Assembly: GCF_026625705.1 (NCBI RefSeq)
Contig: NZ_CP113059.1
Location: 2,976,001-3,040,000, forward strand
DNA from: Pedobacter sp. SL55
Lineage (GTDB): Bacteria > Bacteroidota > Bacteroidia > Sphingobacteriales > Sphingobacteriaceae
Direction of reading: 5' to 3'
Length of the DNA stretch: 64,000 nt
The first letter of the stretch is position 1. Every line of letters starts with the position of its first letter. The notes beneath the pieces were generated by a model. It was not told where the DNA came from. It did not search any database and worked only from the letters and a program-made list of their open reading frames with translations. A program made the position numbers and the translations under genes. Shown here in pieces: positions 21,500 through 31,500 of the stretch.

Positions 21500-22435
21500 A
21501 TGAAAGTTGTCTCTTTTTTGCCTGCTGCTACACAAATGATGTACGAAATGGGTTTAGAAAGTTACTTGCACGGCATCACTTTCGAGTGTCCAACGGTAGC
21601 GCATTCATTACCAAAAATTGTACGCTGTATTTTCGAAGGTAAAAATTACAGTAGTGCAGAGATAGATCAAATTTTTTCGTCGTATAAACGCCAAGGCAAG
21701 AGTTTGTATTGGGTAGAACAAGAACTTTTAGAGCAAATTGAAGCAGATATTATTTTTACCCAAGATATTTGTGAAGTTTGCAACATAGATACCGAATGTA
21801 CCTCTGCTGCGGTAGCCAAACTGAGTAAGCAACCACAATTGGTACCACTATCTCCCAATAACCTAAACGATGTTTTTGATGCAGCTTATACGATTGGGAA
21901 AGTACTTGGCGAGGAGACAAAAGCATTGAATTATCTGGCATCACAAAAGGCAATTATAGATGATATTTTACAACAGCTACGCGTACATGGCGCACCTTTA
22001 AAACGAGTGATGCTGATGGAATGGATCGAACCCATTTACAATTGTGGCCATTGGATACCTTTCCAAATCGCACAGGCCGGTGGCGTAGATATGTTATCTA
22101 ATCCGGCAGGAGATAGCATTGTAACCGATTGGCAGAAAATCGTAAAATACGATCCCGAGATACTTGTAATTGCCCCCTGTGGTTTCAGTAAAGAACGAAC
22201 CTTAGAAGAACTTTTTCTACTTACCGAAAAGCCAGAATGGAAACAGTTGTTGGCAGTAAGAAATAAACAGGTTTTCGTAGCAGATTTCGATATGTTCACT
22301 CAGCCTAGTGTAGGTACTTTGGTGCAAGGTATACAAGCCTTGTCGTGTATGTTTCATCCAGAAATTTTTAAACCTAACCAAGCGTTGCAACAGCGGTTTT
22401 TCAACCTCTTTGAGCAATCGCTTGTTGGGGTTTAA
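21500..22435 (+). CDS. Cobalamin-binding (BtuF-like) periplasmic-binding-fold protein without signal peptide
   Basis: This 311-aa protein has the BtuF/FhuD-type binding fold. It starts directly with MKVVSFLPAATQMMYEMGL, the first beta-alpha unit, so no secretion signal is present. Other features are a central long helix, WIEPIYNCGHWIPFQIAQAGG, and a cysteine cluster CEVCNIDTEC near residue 95. Such signal-less proteins in B12 loci are usually annotated as cobalamin-binding or ABC substrate-binding proteins. Their cytoplasmic location suggests intracellular corrinoid handling. No ABC permease or ATPase is nearby. Confidence 0.8.
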   Translation: MKVVSFLPAATQMMYEMGLESYLHGITFECPTVAHSLPKIVRCIFEGKNYSSAEIDQIFSSYKRQGKSLYWVEQELLEQIEADIIFTQDICEVCNIDTECTSAAVAKLSKQPQLVPLSPNNLNDVFDAAYTIGKVLGEETKALNYLASQKAIIDDILQQLRVHGAPLKRVMLMEWIEPIYNCGHWIPFQIAQAGGVDMLSNPAGDSIVTDWQKIVKYDPEILVIAPCGFSKERTLEELFLLTEKPEWKQLLAVRNKQVFVADFDMFTQPSVGTLVQGIQALSCMFHPEIFKPNQALQQRFFNLFEQSLVGV

Positions 22436-22453
22436 TTACTACATTTATTTGCT

Positions 22454-23137
22454 ATGAAAAAGAAACTAGTGGTACTCACTGGCGCAGGTATTAGTGCAGA
22501 GAGCGGCTTGAAAACCTTTAGAGATGCCGATGGTTTGTGGGAAGGTTACAATGTAATGGATGTAGCCACGCCCGAAGCTTGGCATCGAAATCCGGAGTTG
22601 GTGCAGCGTTTTTACAACGAACGCCGTAAGCAGGTGTTAACGGCACAACCTAACGAGGCTCATTTCGCTTTAGCTCAATTAGAAAATCAATTTGATGTAG
22701 CCATTGTAACCCAAAACATAGACGATTTGCATGAGCGAGCAGGTTCTACTAATGTAATTCACTTACATGGTGTTATTACTTTGGCGCAATCGTCTAAACG
22801 TGCTGCTTTAGTTTACCCCATCAAGGGGGATGAAATTAAGATGGGAGAGTTGTGCGAACTAGGTTCTCAATTGCGGCCGCACGTAGTTTGGTTTGGCGAA
22901 GCTGTACCCATGATTGAGAAAGCTGCAGTAATTTGTGCACAAGCAGATTGCTTCATTTTGATTGGAACTTCTTTAGCTGTTTATCCCGCTGCGGGATTAA
23001 TTGATTATGTTCCTCATGCTACGCCAAAGTATATCATCGACCCTAAAATACCACCAGTGGCTGGTTTAAGTAATGTGGTTAAAATAGAAAAAAGTGCTAC
23101 CGAAGGAATGAAAGAATTGTTTACTAGCTTAGTTTAA
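22454..23137 (+). CDS. Sir2 family NAD-dependent protein deacylase
   Basis: This 227-aa sirtuin has the NAD-binding GAGISAESGLKTFRD, the catalytic-site TQNIDDLHERAG and HLHG (catalytic His), and the C-terminal GTSLAVYPAAGL. The YNER segment fits the YxxR acyl-pocket motif of SIRT5/CobB-type (class III) enzymes, which prefer succinyl- or malonyl-lysine. The usual four zinc cysteines are absent; only one Cys lies in the small-domain region. It starts 18 bp after the BtuF-like gene and may be co-transcribed with it. Confidence 0.9.
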   Translation: MKKKLVVLTGAGISAESGLKTFRDADGLWEGYNVMDVATPEAWHRNPELVQRFYNERRKQVLTAQPNEAHFALAQLENQFDVAIVTQNIDDLHERAGSTNVIHLHGVITLAQSSKRAALVYPIKGDEIKMGELCELGSQLRPHVVWFGEAVPMIEKAAVICAQADCFILIGTSLAVYPAAGLIDYVPHATPKYIIDPKIPPVAGLSNVVKIEKSATEGMKELFTSLV

Positions 23138-23392
23138 ACCAACCTTGTTATGATTTTTCAGAAAATCAGATGAAGACACAATATTTTACGCCGGCCTGGC
23201 GCAAGTCGTAAAACAAATAACAGCGCTATAAACAGAATTCTAATTTACTTCATCGAATTAGTTAAAGCCCAATACCTAAAACCCAGAATTGCTTTCTGAA
23301 AATTGCTCAATTGCATCGGATCTTTTTTATGTAAAGAAGGCATCACTATTTTGTTTAATTTTACGAGTACCTTAAAAAATGCTGTCTTCATG

Positions 23393-23938
23393 CTACAAAA
23401 CTTTTATCCCACTTTGTGGCTCCTTAGATTTAATTATCTTGTTTTTTCGGTAAATGATAAAAATGCAAACTGCGGTAGAGATAACAAATAAGGCCAAGAA
23501 AAGTTGTAGGTAATCTGCGCTTTTGTCAGTTTTCTGGTTGTAGTTCAGTAATTCATCGTTTTTAACCTGCAAATCTCTAATGGTTTTCTTGTAGCTATCT
23601 ATGCGCATTTGGCTATGGTCTACATTAGATTTTACTTGCTGAAACTGCAAATCTTTATAGTCCAATAGCACTTTAAGCTCAGTAAAGATATTGTTGTCAT
23701 GCAAAACCACTTGTCTTAAAATTTCATTCGAGTTTTTAATGTCACGCTTAGTTTGGAAACCGAAAATACCTGTCCTGGCATTTAAACTTTCTTCGTATTG
23801 GCCAAAACGAGCACTTCTTTCGGCCAACATGCTATTGATTTTATTGCGTTGTAGGTTGTAAGCTACCGTATCTTGTGCAAAAGTTGCGTTAATTAAACTT
23901 CCTGTTAAGAGGCTAAATAAAATGGCTATTCTAATCAT
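23393..23938 (-). CDS. Membrane-anchored coiled-coil protein of unknown function
   Basis: With the start at 23938 (MIRIAILFSLLTG) this is a 181-aa protein with a signal peptide ending TFAQ and a charged helical middle likely to form a coiled coil (residues about 30-140). One C-terminal transmembrane helix (LFLALFVISTAVCIFIIY) and a short basic tail follow. An upstream in-frame Met at 23992 would place 18 residues before the signal peptide and is less likely. I recognise no family. The topology suggests a periplasmic coiled coil tethered to the inner membrane. Confidence 0.65.
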   Translation of the reverse strand: MIRIAILFSLLTGSLINATFAQDTVAYNLQRNKINSMLAERSARFGQYEESLNARTGIFGFQTKRDIKNSNEILRQVVLHDNNIFTELKVLLDYKDLQFQQVKSNVDHSQMRIDSYKKTIRDLQVKNDELLNYNQKTDKSADYLQLFLALFVISTAVCIFIIYRKNKIIKSKEPQSGIKVL

Positions 23939-24055
23939 TGTTATATGTTTGATAACGATACAACAAATTTTGTGCCTGTAAAGTTGCCACAAATGAGTGA
24001 AACTTTTTTTATAGATTTTGATAGCCCTTTCCTCTGGGGAGGGTTGGCTGGGGCT

Positions 24056-24835
24056 TTACGGATGAAACTCTACCCTCACAATGTCGTTCAAATGTAAGCC
24101 TAATAAACCGCTTGCTTTGCCTTTATTAATGGCAATCTCTAAATGGTTACTAATGCCAAACAAACAAAGTTTTTCGCCTTCTGGCACTTCGTTGTAATGC
24201 CAACTCAATTGCGTAATGGTTTCGCTCTTTCTAAAATACAAGCTAAAATCTCTGTTGCGTTGTACTTTGGTAAACAAATCTTTAGTGATATTGGTAATCA
24301 CATTGCTAAAAGTATCTATAAAAATTACGCTACCTCTAATAATATCTCTTTCTATAACGGGGTGTAACAGCATTCTTTGCTCAATATCGTCGGCAGGTAT
24401 GCCAATTTCTTTCAGCTTACCTCCCTTGGCCAAATGCACGGCAGCTTTTACCAAAATATCAACCAAAGGGAAATGCAAGAACTTTAAATCTTGCATAATG
24501 TTCAGTTCTACTAATTCGTCTGGACTATCATCAAAAAGTAGTGAAAAAATGCCATTATCTGCCCCAACAAAGTAGTGGTCTTTATAGCGTAACGCTACAT
24601 ATTTAGTGTTTTCGTTAAAAACTGAATCTATGCCTATAAGGTGTACTGTGTTTTTTGGAAAGTACGTATAAGCGTTCTTTAATACAAAGGCTGCATAAGA
24701 AATATTAAAGGCGGGTACTTCGTGGGTTACATCAACAATGTTCACATTTGGTAGAATACTCAGGATACTGCCCTTTAAAGCAGCCTGATAGAAATCCTTC
24801 GAGCCCAAATCTGTCGTTAATGTTATAATCGCCAT
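24056..24835 (-). CDS. SAM hydroxide adenosyltransferase (DUF62 / SAM-dependent chlorinase-fluorinase family)
   Basis: This 259-aa protein matches the duf-62 family, which splits S-adenosylmethionine with water or hydroxide into adenosine and methionine. Visible markers are the N-terminal ITLTTDLGSKDFYQAALKG, VDVTHEVPAFNI, YFVGADNGIFSLLF and the C-terminal beta-barrel with FIDTFSNVITNI and FGISNHLEIAINKGKASGLLGL. Halogenating members are rare and need an extra loop that I do not see, so hydrolysis is the more likely activity. It is divergent from phoH. Confidence 0.9.
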   Translation of the reverse strand: MAIITLTTDLGSKDFYQAALKGSILSILPNVNIVDVTHEVPAFNISYAAFVLKNAYTYFPKNTVHLIGIDSVFNENTKYVALRYKDHYFVGADNGIFSLLFDDSPDELVELNIMQDLKFLHFPLVDILVKAAVHLAKGGKLKEIGIPADDIEQRMLLHPVIERDIIRGSVIFIDTFSNVITNITKDLFTKVQRNRDFSLYFRKSETITQLSWHYNEVPEGEKLCLFGISNHLEIAINKGKASGLLGLHLNDIVRVEFHP

Positions 24836-24939
24836 TAAAAATTAAATATTTATGCTTATTCTTGCGTATAGGCAAATAGCCTACAAATATTCAAATTAAA
24901 ATCGAATTACACAGGGCGTAGTACTAAAAAAACAATATT

Positions 24940-25905
24940 TTGAACGAAATAAAACTAATTATAGAGACTAGCGACCAAATTCAATTTTGGGGCGCTAACA
25001 ACGAGCACTACGAGCAAATTAAGGCCGCTTTCCCGAAGCTTAAAATTGTAGCGAGAGGTAACGAGGTTAAGGCTTTAGGCGACGAAGCTGAGCTAAAGAG
25101 CTTTGAACAAAAAATAAACACATTGGTGGCTCATTTGGATAAATTTGGTACCTTAACCCATAATGATGTTGATGCCATTTTGGGATCAAAAAAAACAGGT
25201 TCAGCCCCATCTGAAGAAAGCCAAGCAAGTGCACCTGTGGGTAGTGGCGAAGTAATTGTGTACGGCAACCACGGCTTAATGATTAAAGCCCGAACGGCTA
25301 ACCAACGTAAAATGGTTGATAGCATCAATAAAAACGATGTATTGTTTGCCATTGGGCCAGCTGGAACCGGAAAAACCTATACCGCCGTAGCATTGGCCGT
25401 TAGGGCGTTAAAGAACAAAGAGATTAAGCGTATCATACTAACCCGGCCAGCGGTAGAAGCTGGAGAAAGTTTAGGTTTCTTGCCGGGAGATTTAAAAGAA
25501 AAAGTGGATCCTTATTTAAGGCCTTTGTATGATGCTTTGGAGGATATGATACCACCAGATAAGTTAAAACTTTACCTAGAAAATAGAACTATCGAAGTGG
25601 CTCCATTGGCATTTATGCGTGGCCGTACCTTAGATAATTGTTTTGTGATTTTAGATGAAGCACAAAACTCTACCGATTTGCAATTGAAGATGTTCTTGAC
25701 ACGCATGGGGCCAACAGCAAAATTCATTGTAACCAGCGATGTTACCCAGATTGATTTGCCAAAAAAGGCACAGTCTGGTTTGCATAACGCACTTCGTATT
25801 TTGGGCGATATTAAAGGTATCGATATCATTTACCTAACTGGCGAAGACGTAGTGCGTCATAAGTTAGTGAAACAAATCTTAAAAGCTTACGGAGATATTC
25901 AGTAA
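24940..25905 (+). CDS. phoH: PhoH family protein
   Basis: This 321-aa cytoplasmic P-loop ATPase has an N-terminal KH-like domain (residues about 1-80) and Walker A GPAGTGKT near residue 139. Also visible are RPAVEAGESLGFLPGD and Walker B FVILDEAQN. The start codon is TTG (24940), supported by the family N-terminus beginning NEIKLIIET. PhoH proteins are predicted RNA-linked ATPases. In related genomes purC usually follows closely; here an 8.3-kb island intervenes, and the terminator that fits phoH lies beyond it at 34325. Confidence 0.93.
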   Translation: MNEIKLIIETSDQIQFWGANNEHYEQIKAAFPKLKIVARGNEVKALGDEAELKSFEQKINTLVAHLDKFGTLTHNDVDAILGSKKTGSAPSEESQASAPVGSGEVIVYGNHGLMIKARTANQRKMVDSINKNDVLFAIGPAGTGKTYTAVALAVRALKNKEIKRIILTRPAVEAGESLGFLPGDLKEKVDPYLRPLYDALEDMIPPDKLKLYLENRTIEVAPLAFMRGRTLDNCFVILDEAQNSTDLQLKMFLTRMGPTAKFIVTSDVTQIDLPKKAQSGLHNALRILGDIKGIDIIYLTGEDVVRHKLVKQILKAYGDIQ

Positions 25906-25913
25906 AGGGGCTA

Positions 25914-25969
25914 GGTATCAGTGGTCAGGTATTAGTGGTCAGGTGTTAGTGGTCAGGTGTTAGTGGTCG
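25914..25969 (+). repeat. Left flanking repeat of the defence island (14-bp tandem units)
   Basis: About four copies of a 14-bp unit, (A/G)TTAGTGGTCAGGT, start 8 bp after the phoH stop codon. The first 31 bp (25914-25944) are identical to 34262-34292 at the other end of the island and lie in the same orientation. Confidence 0.9.
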
Positions 25970-26128
25970 CCCCTATCAAAACGACAGTGCAAACATTCAA
26001 CGACAGAACAAAATGACAGACAACAACCCAACGCTTCGGCAAAATCAAAAGAGCTGCAACCCACCGCACAAAGCCCATGCTTTGTATCACATTTGCTTTT
26101 GCTCCAACCGCACAACTACTAACCAACT
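25970..26128. other. Left end of the island, non-coding leader of the defence operon
   Basis: This segment must contain the promoter of the four-gene operon, but I cannot point to a convincing TAnnTTTG element. Positions 26000-26029 resemble 34087-34118 at the right end (both ACGACAGA-CAAA-TGA followed by GACAA and ACAAC words). A short hairpin CAAAGC/GCTTTG is present near 26070. Confidence 0.5.
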
Positions 26129-27028
26129 ATGATTTTAAATAAAGAGTATTATCAAAAACTTTGGGAGAATCTTGAAAGCACCAATACTCTTGGTGTTTTT
26201 AATGATAATGCTTCGTGTCTGACAACGAAACTAATTTTAGAACATTACAGCCAAAACAAACCTATACATTTCAACTTTCAAAGTTCCAAACAAACAGTCT
26301 TTGAGGTAGGCAAAATACTATTTCTTGAATTCGCAAATGATATTTATCGAAATCATTATGACTTACCGACATTGGTAAAAGGAAATAAATTGAGAGACAA
26401 AAGAAAATATGCAGACGGCAAAAGACATGACTACATAATAAAAAATATTATTAACGATACATTCTTACTTGAACACACCAAAAACAAAGCTCAATTAAGT
26501 TTGAAATATGACGACTTAGTTAAAAAGTTTATTCCGATAGAACAAGGTACAAGGCAAAATACATTAAAAGGATACACGGATTTTTTCGCAAAATTAAATG
26601 GTGATTTGAAACTAGAATTTACACCAACGAATTTTGAAAAGAAAACTGTTTTTATTGCCAAGAAACCACTTTGGAACGGCTTGCCTGACAAAAACAAAAT
26701 TCCTTGTGCTTATTTGCCAAATCCACGAGAAGAAAACAACGCTACTGAAACACGCTCAATTCCTGCGTTGCAGGATTGCTTAGCTTACTTTACACCCAAA
26801 TACGAAGTTTGTTATTCAACCATTCTTTCTAGAAATGAAAAGGTTAAAACCATTGTTGTTTTTGACACCGAAGCTGAAAAAATTGAACAAATGATTTCAG
26901 ACCAAAGCCGATTTGGTTTTAACCTTATAATCGTTTCCAATAGTGAATTATCTAAACTCATAAAAAGCCAATCAATCCCTTGTTGGAATTGGTTTAAAGA
27001 AGAAATTGAGATCGTAAACGCCTTATGA
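26129..27028 (+). CDS. First gene of the DISARM-like operon, unknown function (possible DrmE N-terminal half)
   Basis: This 299-aa soluble protein has no signal peptide or membrane helix. A predicted beta-rich segment (LPTLVKGNKLRDKRKY, residues about 78-93) is followed by an alternating alpha/beta C-terminal part (VKTIVVFDTEAEKIEQM, FGFNLIIVSNSELSKLI) that looks like a Rossmann-type sheet. It overlaps the next gene by 4 bp (ATGA, 27025-27028). I do not recognise the family from sequence alone. Because the next gene resembles the C-terminal part of DISARM DrmE, this protein may be the N-terminal part as a separate chain. Confidence 0.5.
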   Translation: MILNKEYYQKLWENLESTNTLGVFNDNASCLTTKLILEHYSQNKPIHFNFQSSKQTVFEVGKILFLEFANDIYRNHYDLPTLVKGNKLRDKRKYADGKRHDYIIKNIINDTFLLEHTKNKAQLSLKYDDLVKKFIPIEQGTRQNTLKGYTDFFAKLNGDLKLEFTPTNFEKKTVFIAKKPLWNGLPDKNKIPCAYLPNPREENNATETRSIPALQDCLAYFTPKYEVCYSTILSRNEKVKTIVVFDTEAEKIEQMISDQSRFGFNLIIVSNSELSKLIKSQSIPCWNWFKEEIEIVNAL

Positions 27029-28500
27029 TTAACTTCAGAAACATACCAAGCAATGAAATAGACGAACTCATCAATAAACTTGACGAGAAAGTTGTATATG
27101 TAAATTCAAAATTTGGCATTGAGTTAAAATCTTACGGAAGCATTTTGAGAATTGCATTAAATGCAATTCAACAAGAAACGATAGAAAACCTAATTGAACG
27201 AGTTGGCATAAATAGAGAATTGGAAAATGCTTTGGAAAATGCAGGTGGCTATTCGCTTGAATATTTGAACGATAATGACCCCAAAGCTGAATTGCATACA
27301 ATTCTTAATTATCTCAAAGAAAACTTACCGAAACAAAAAGCCTTATTTGATTTTTTGAAAATTGAAACGGACAAAAAAATTATTGCTGTTTTTGACAACA
27401 ATGATTTAGACTTTGCAACCAAAAACATCAGAAATAGAAAAGTAGAAACCATCTCTTTTTCTGCCTTAAAAAAAGCGAACATACAAAACCAAATTTTGGT
27501 TTTTCATTCGTTCAACGGACAAAAAGATTTTGATTATCTCTACAACCTAAATAATGAAGTCAGATTGGTTGTTTACAAGCAGGAAAAAAACTTGTATCAT
27601 AAATTTCTCGACCGGAGAAAAAAACTAATTGAAGCGGAAATAAAATCAGAAGACCGTTTGGCTATTTGTGGAATTGAATACAAGGAAATGCGAGATAATG
27701 TCACAGACATAAGTTCTACGATAAATGGTATTGTTTCCCGATTGGACGAAATGAGCAACAGAACTTATGACGGCTACAAAAATGAAAGTGATTTATTACT
27801 GAATGACATTGAAGATAAACTAATTTACAAAGTAAAATCAGACATTACAGAATTGTTTTTGGAAAGTAGCGACACCGTTTTTACTTACAAAGGCGATTTG
27901 ATGAAGTCTTACAAAATAAAAATTGGCGATAAAATCAGAATTTACCCAAAAGAACAATTAGCGGAAAACTTGTATCAAGTTGCCGTTGAAACTGAACCCG
28001 ATATTTTCGGAAAAGTAGAAGAACACGCCAATTTTTGGAAACAACTCATAAACGAATTGCGGAATAAATTAGGCGATGATGCACTTTACCAAAAACTGAA
28101 AGAAAAGGGATTGAAAGTTTTGCCAAATACGTTGGCATCTTATGGCAAAGGTTTTCGAAAATTCCCGATGTACAAAAATGATTTGAGAGCGATTTTCAAA
28201 TTGTATTATCAAGACAAATCAGATAGCGAAATTGACACCATTTTAAAACCAATTCTCAAATCAAAAACCACTTACAATAGTACAATGATTGTACTTGGTC
28301 GTGGTTTGAAACAAGAATTACGTTTGTTTTTGAAAGAACAAAAAGTTGGCGAAATACTTCAAAAAAGAAACTTAACAGCAATCACTTTACAATCTTTCGT
28401 TAATGAAAATATGCCAAAACACACCGTTATCAGTAAAGAAATTATTAGCGATAATGTTGAAGCATTAGAAGAAAATATTTTAGAACAAATTGAATTATGA
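27025..28500 (+). CDS. DrmE-like DISARM-associated protein
   Basis: This is a 491-aa soluble, Lys/Glu-rich protein. The central part has a short coiled coil (DISSTINGIVSRLDEM). A small beta region follows (IKIGDKIRIYPKEQLAENLY), then a C-terminal helical domain from about residue 335 with FWKQLINELRNKLG, LPNTLASYGKGFRKFPMYK and EILQKRNLTAI. That C-terminal layout reminds me of DrmE of class 2 DISARM loci, and the position directly before drmA/drmB agrees. It overlaps both neighbours by 4 bp. The assignment rests on recall and context, so it is tentative. Confidence 0.5.
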   Translation: MINFRNIPSNEIDELINKLDEKVVYVNSKFGIELKSYGSILRIALNAIQQETIENLIERVGINRELENALENAGGYSLEYLNDNDPKAELHTILNYLKENLPKQKALFDFLKIETDKKIIAVFDNNDLDFATKNIRNRKVETISFSALKKANIQNQILVFHSFNGQKDFDYLYNLNNEVRLVVYKQEKNLYHKFLDRRKKLIEAEIKSEDRLAICGIEYKEMRDNVTDISSTINGIVSRLDEMSNRTYDGYKNESDLLLNDIEDKLIYKVKSDITELFLESSDTVFTYKGDLMKSYKIKIGDKIRIYPKEQLAENLYQVAVETEPDIFGKVEEHANFWKQLINELRNKLGDDALYQKLKEKGLKVLPNTLASYGKGFRKFPMYKNDLRAIFKLYYQDKSDSEIDTILKPILKSKTTYNSTMIVLGRGLKQELRLFLKEQKVGEILQKRNLTAITLQSFVNENMPKHTVISKEIISDNVEALEENILEQIEL

Positions 28501-31500
28501 GCGTAAAAGAAAATAGAGATATAGTTATTGAGCGTGTCAGAAAAGAAATTATCGGTGCAGGTTCTGATGTTTTTCAATGCAAGGAAGATTTTAGCGATGA
28601 AATCATTGAGGGAAAACCTTTGCAACGCTATTTTTCGGGCATTTTGTTTCCAAAACAGTTACAACCAAATGCAGGTGATAATGGCGAAGACCAAATGAAA
28701 GATGAAGATGCGGACGATATAACCGATTTAAATTCTGATGCTGTTGAAGAATTAAACAAACCGAAAGAAGTTTTTGAAGAAGACGAGGACGAAACAGATA
28801 AAACCGATACGCAACCCAAATATACATCAAACACATTTTTTCCTTCTCATTTTGGAATTACGTTTGCAGTTGAAAATACTTGCAAAAAATTTAAAGCGAT
28901 TGTTCGTTTCGGGAATTATACCAAAGCAAAGCCCGAAGAAATTAAAGTTCCTTATAGCGGAGAGGGTATAAGTTTATTGAGCGAACACGGTTTGAATGGC
29001 GTTGTGAGTTATGATGAAGAAAAGAAAACACTTTCACAAACCAAAAAATTACAACGTACCAAAGACGGAAAAACAACAGTAGAATATCAAGCGTTTCAAG
29101 ACGGTTTAAGAGCATTTGCCAAAGCAACTTCTTATGACCACGCTTTATACAAAACTATTTCAAAGCTATTTTTCAAGGATAAATACAAACGCAACGACAA
29201 CGAAATTGAATTTGAAATAAACATTGCAGATATTCTTTCTGCCGAAAATCAGCATATTGAATTAAAGTTATCGGAACAAGCAAACGTAAATACTGAAAAT
29301 TGGAGTAAAGAGATAAAAGAAAATCTTGTCTTTCATTTAAAACTTTATACCAATTATGCAGATAAATATTACATCAAAGCGGTTATTGAAAACAAATCAT
29401 TGATTGCAAAAGATAAATTTTCGCTTTCAAAAGAAAAGGTAAATCAGTTAGCTTGTTTTCAAACGGAAATTAGAATTGAAAGCGAAAAATTATTACCGTT
29501 CCGAGACTACAAATCACATCTTTACAAAACCGATGAAGATAGAATGTTGGATTATCTGTATCGTGACAAATTGGCTTTTGGCATTGGACACAATACAGCT
29601 TGTACTTGGGAAAATGCACAATCGCCCAATACACCGCAATGGATACAATCAACATTTTTGCCTGAATACGATGTAAAAAGTCAAAGTTCAGAAACCGATA
29701 AAATCAAAGGCGATATACTGAACATCAAAAAACTTTCTGTTTATAATTCCGATAAAACAAGCATTATTTCAAACTTAAATCAAGTAGCCAAAGCGTATAA
29801 AAATTGGATTGAAGAAGAACGAAAATCGGCAAACGGAAATGATTTAGGTTTGAAAAATATTGTAAAATGTGAGCAGATTTACAATCGAATTAGCAATGGA
29901 ATAAAATTACTTTCAGAAAGCGAAAACGCTTTGCGTGCATTTCAGTTGGCGAACACAGCAATTTATTTGCAAATGTTCCAAACCGCACAACATTTTAGTA
30001 AGAAAAAAGAAGGTTTTGAAGTATGGGAACGAAACGAAGCGTTGCAACACAACTTTGCTGATTACAAAGATTTAGATTTTCCGTCAAGCAGAATACCCGA
30101 ATGGCGACCGTTTCAGTTGGCTTTTATTCTGCAATGTTTGGCTTCGTTTGTAGATGAAAATTGCACAGAAAAAGAATTGATTGATTTACTGTATTTCCCG
30201 ACAGGTGGTGGTAAAACAGAGGCATATTTAGCAGTTTCGGCTTTCTTGATTTTTTGGCGAAGAATACATTATTCCGACAGTTATGACGGAGTAAATATTA
30301 TCATTCGTTACACATTACGTTTGCTTTCTGCACAACAGTTTGAACGGGCATCAAAAATGATTTTGGCTTGTGAATTTATCCGAACCCATTACAAAGATTT
30401 AGGAGATAAGCCCGTTTCAATCGGTTTTTGGGTTGGAGGTCAAACTATCCCCAATAAACTAAAAAAGGATAATGGACGAGATGCAGAAACGAAACTAAAA
30501 AAGGCACAAGAAAAACTAAACAAAGGCGACAACTTCGTTGTAAATCCTTTTCAGCTATCAAATTGCCAATGGTGCAATACAAAAATCATTTCCAAACTAA
30601 AACAAGACGACAAAGTTTTACAAATCGGACACAGAGTTGGAAAAACAACTTTGCAAAGTTATTGTTTGAATGAAGCCTGTTATTTTTCAGAAACCAAAGG
30701 AGGTTTACCTGTTGTACTGATTGATGAAGATATTTACAACAAACCACCAACCATTCTTTTTGCAACAGTAGATAAATTTGCACAGCTTGCGTGGAATGGC
30801 AATGCAACATCATTTTTCAATAACGGAACAAACAGAAAACCCGAATTGATTATTCAAGACGAGTTGCACTTATTGAATGGAACTTTGGGAAGTTTAGTTG
30901 GCTTGTTTGAAAATGCATTATTGAAACTTTGCGACAATCCCAAAATCATTGCTTCAACTGCAACCGTAAAAAATGTGGACAAACAAATTCAAGGTTTGTA
31001 CGGACGAGAAGCCAGAGTATTTCCACAATACGCAACCAATGCAGACGATACTTTTTTCTCAAAAGTTATTGAAGAAAGCAAACGTAAATACATCGGGCTT
31101 TTGCCGACAGGAAAAACAACCGTTGTAACCAACTTGCAACTTTTGGCTTCATTGCTTTTTGCAAGATTAGAAATTTGGAAAAACGCAACAGACAAAAAAG
31201 AAGCTGATAGTTTTTGGACGATACTTTCCTACTTCAAAAGTTTGAAAGAAATCGGACGTTTTTCAAATAAAATCAACTCTGAATTAAAACCAATAATCAA
31301 GCAATTACAAGTTCGATATTTGAACGATGATTTTATTTCAGCAAACAATTACAACAAACTTTCTTACCGAAACATTGAATTGACAAGCCGTATTCCGAAT
31401 GAGAAAATCAAAAAGAATTTGGACTTGTTAGAAAGAGAATTTGACGGAAACATCAAAGAACATAAGGCTTACGATTTAGTTTTGGCAACCAATATGATAA

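Noticed and set aside
23138..23392. Possible small gene or RNA between the sirtuin and the coiled-coil protein
   Set aside because: Short open frames have no start context or composition of a gene, and I saw no tRNA, terminator or conserved RNA pattern.
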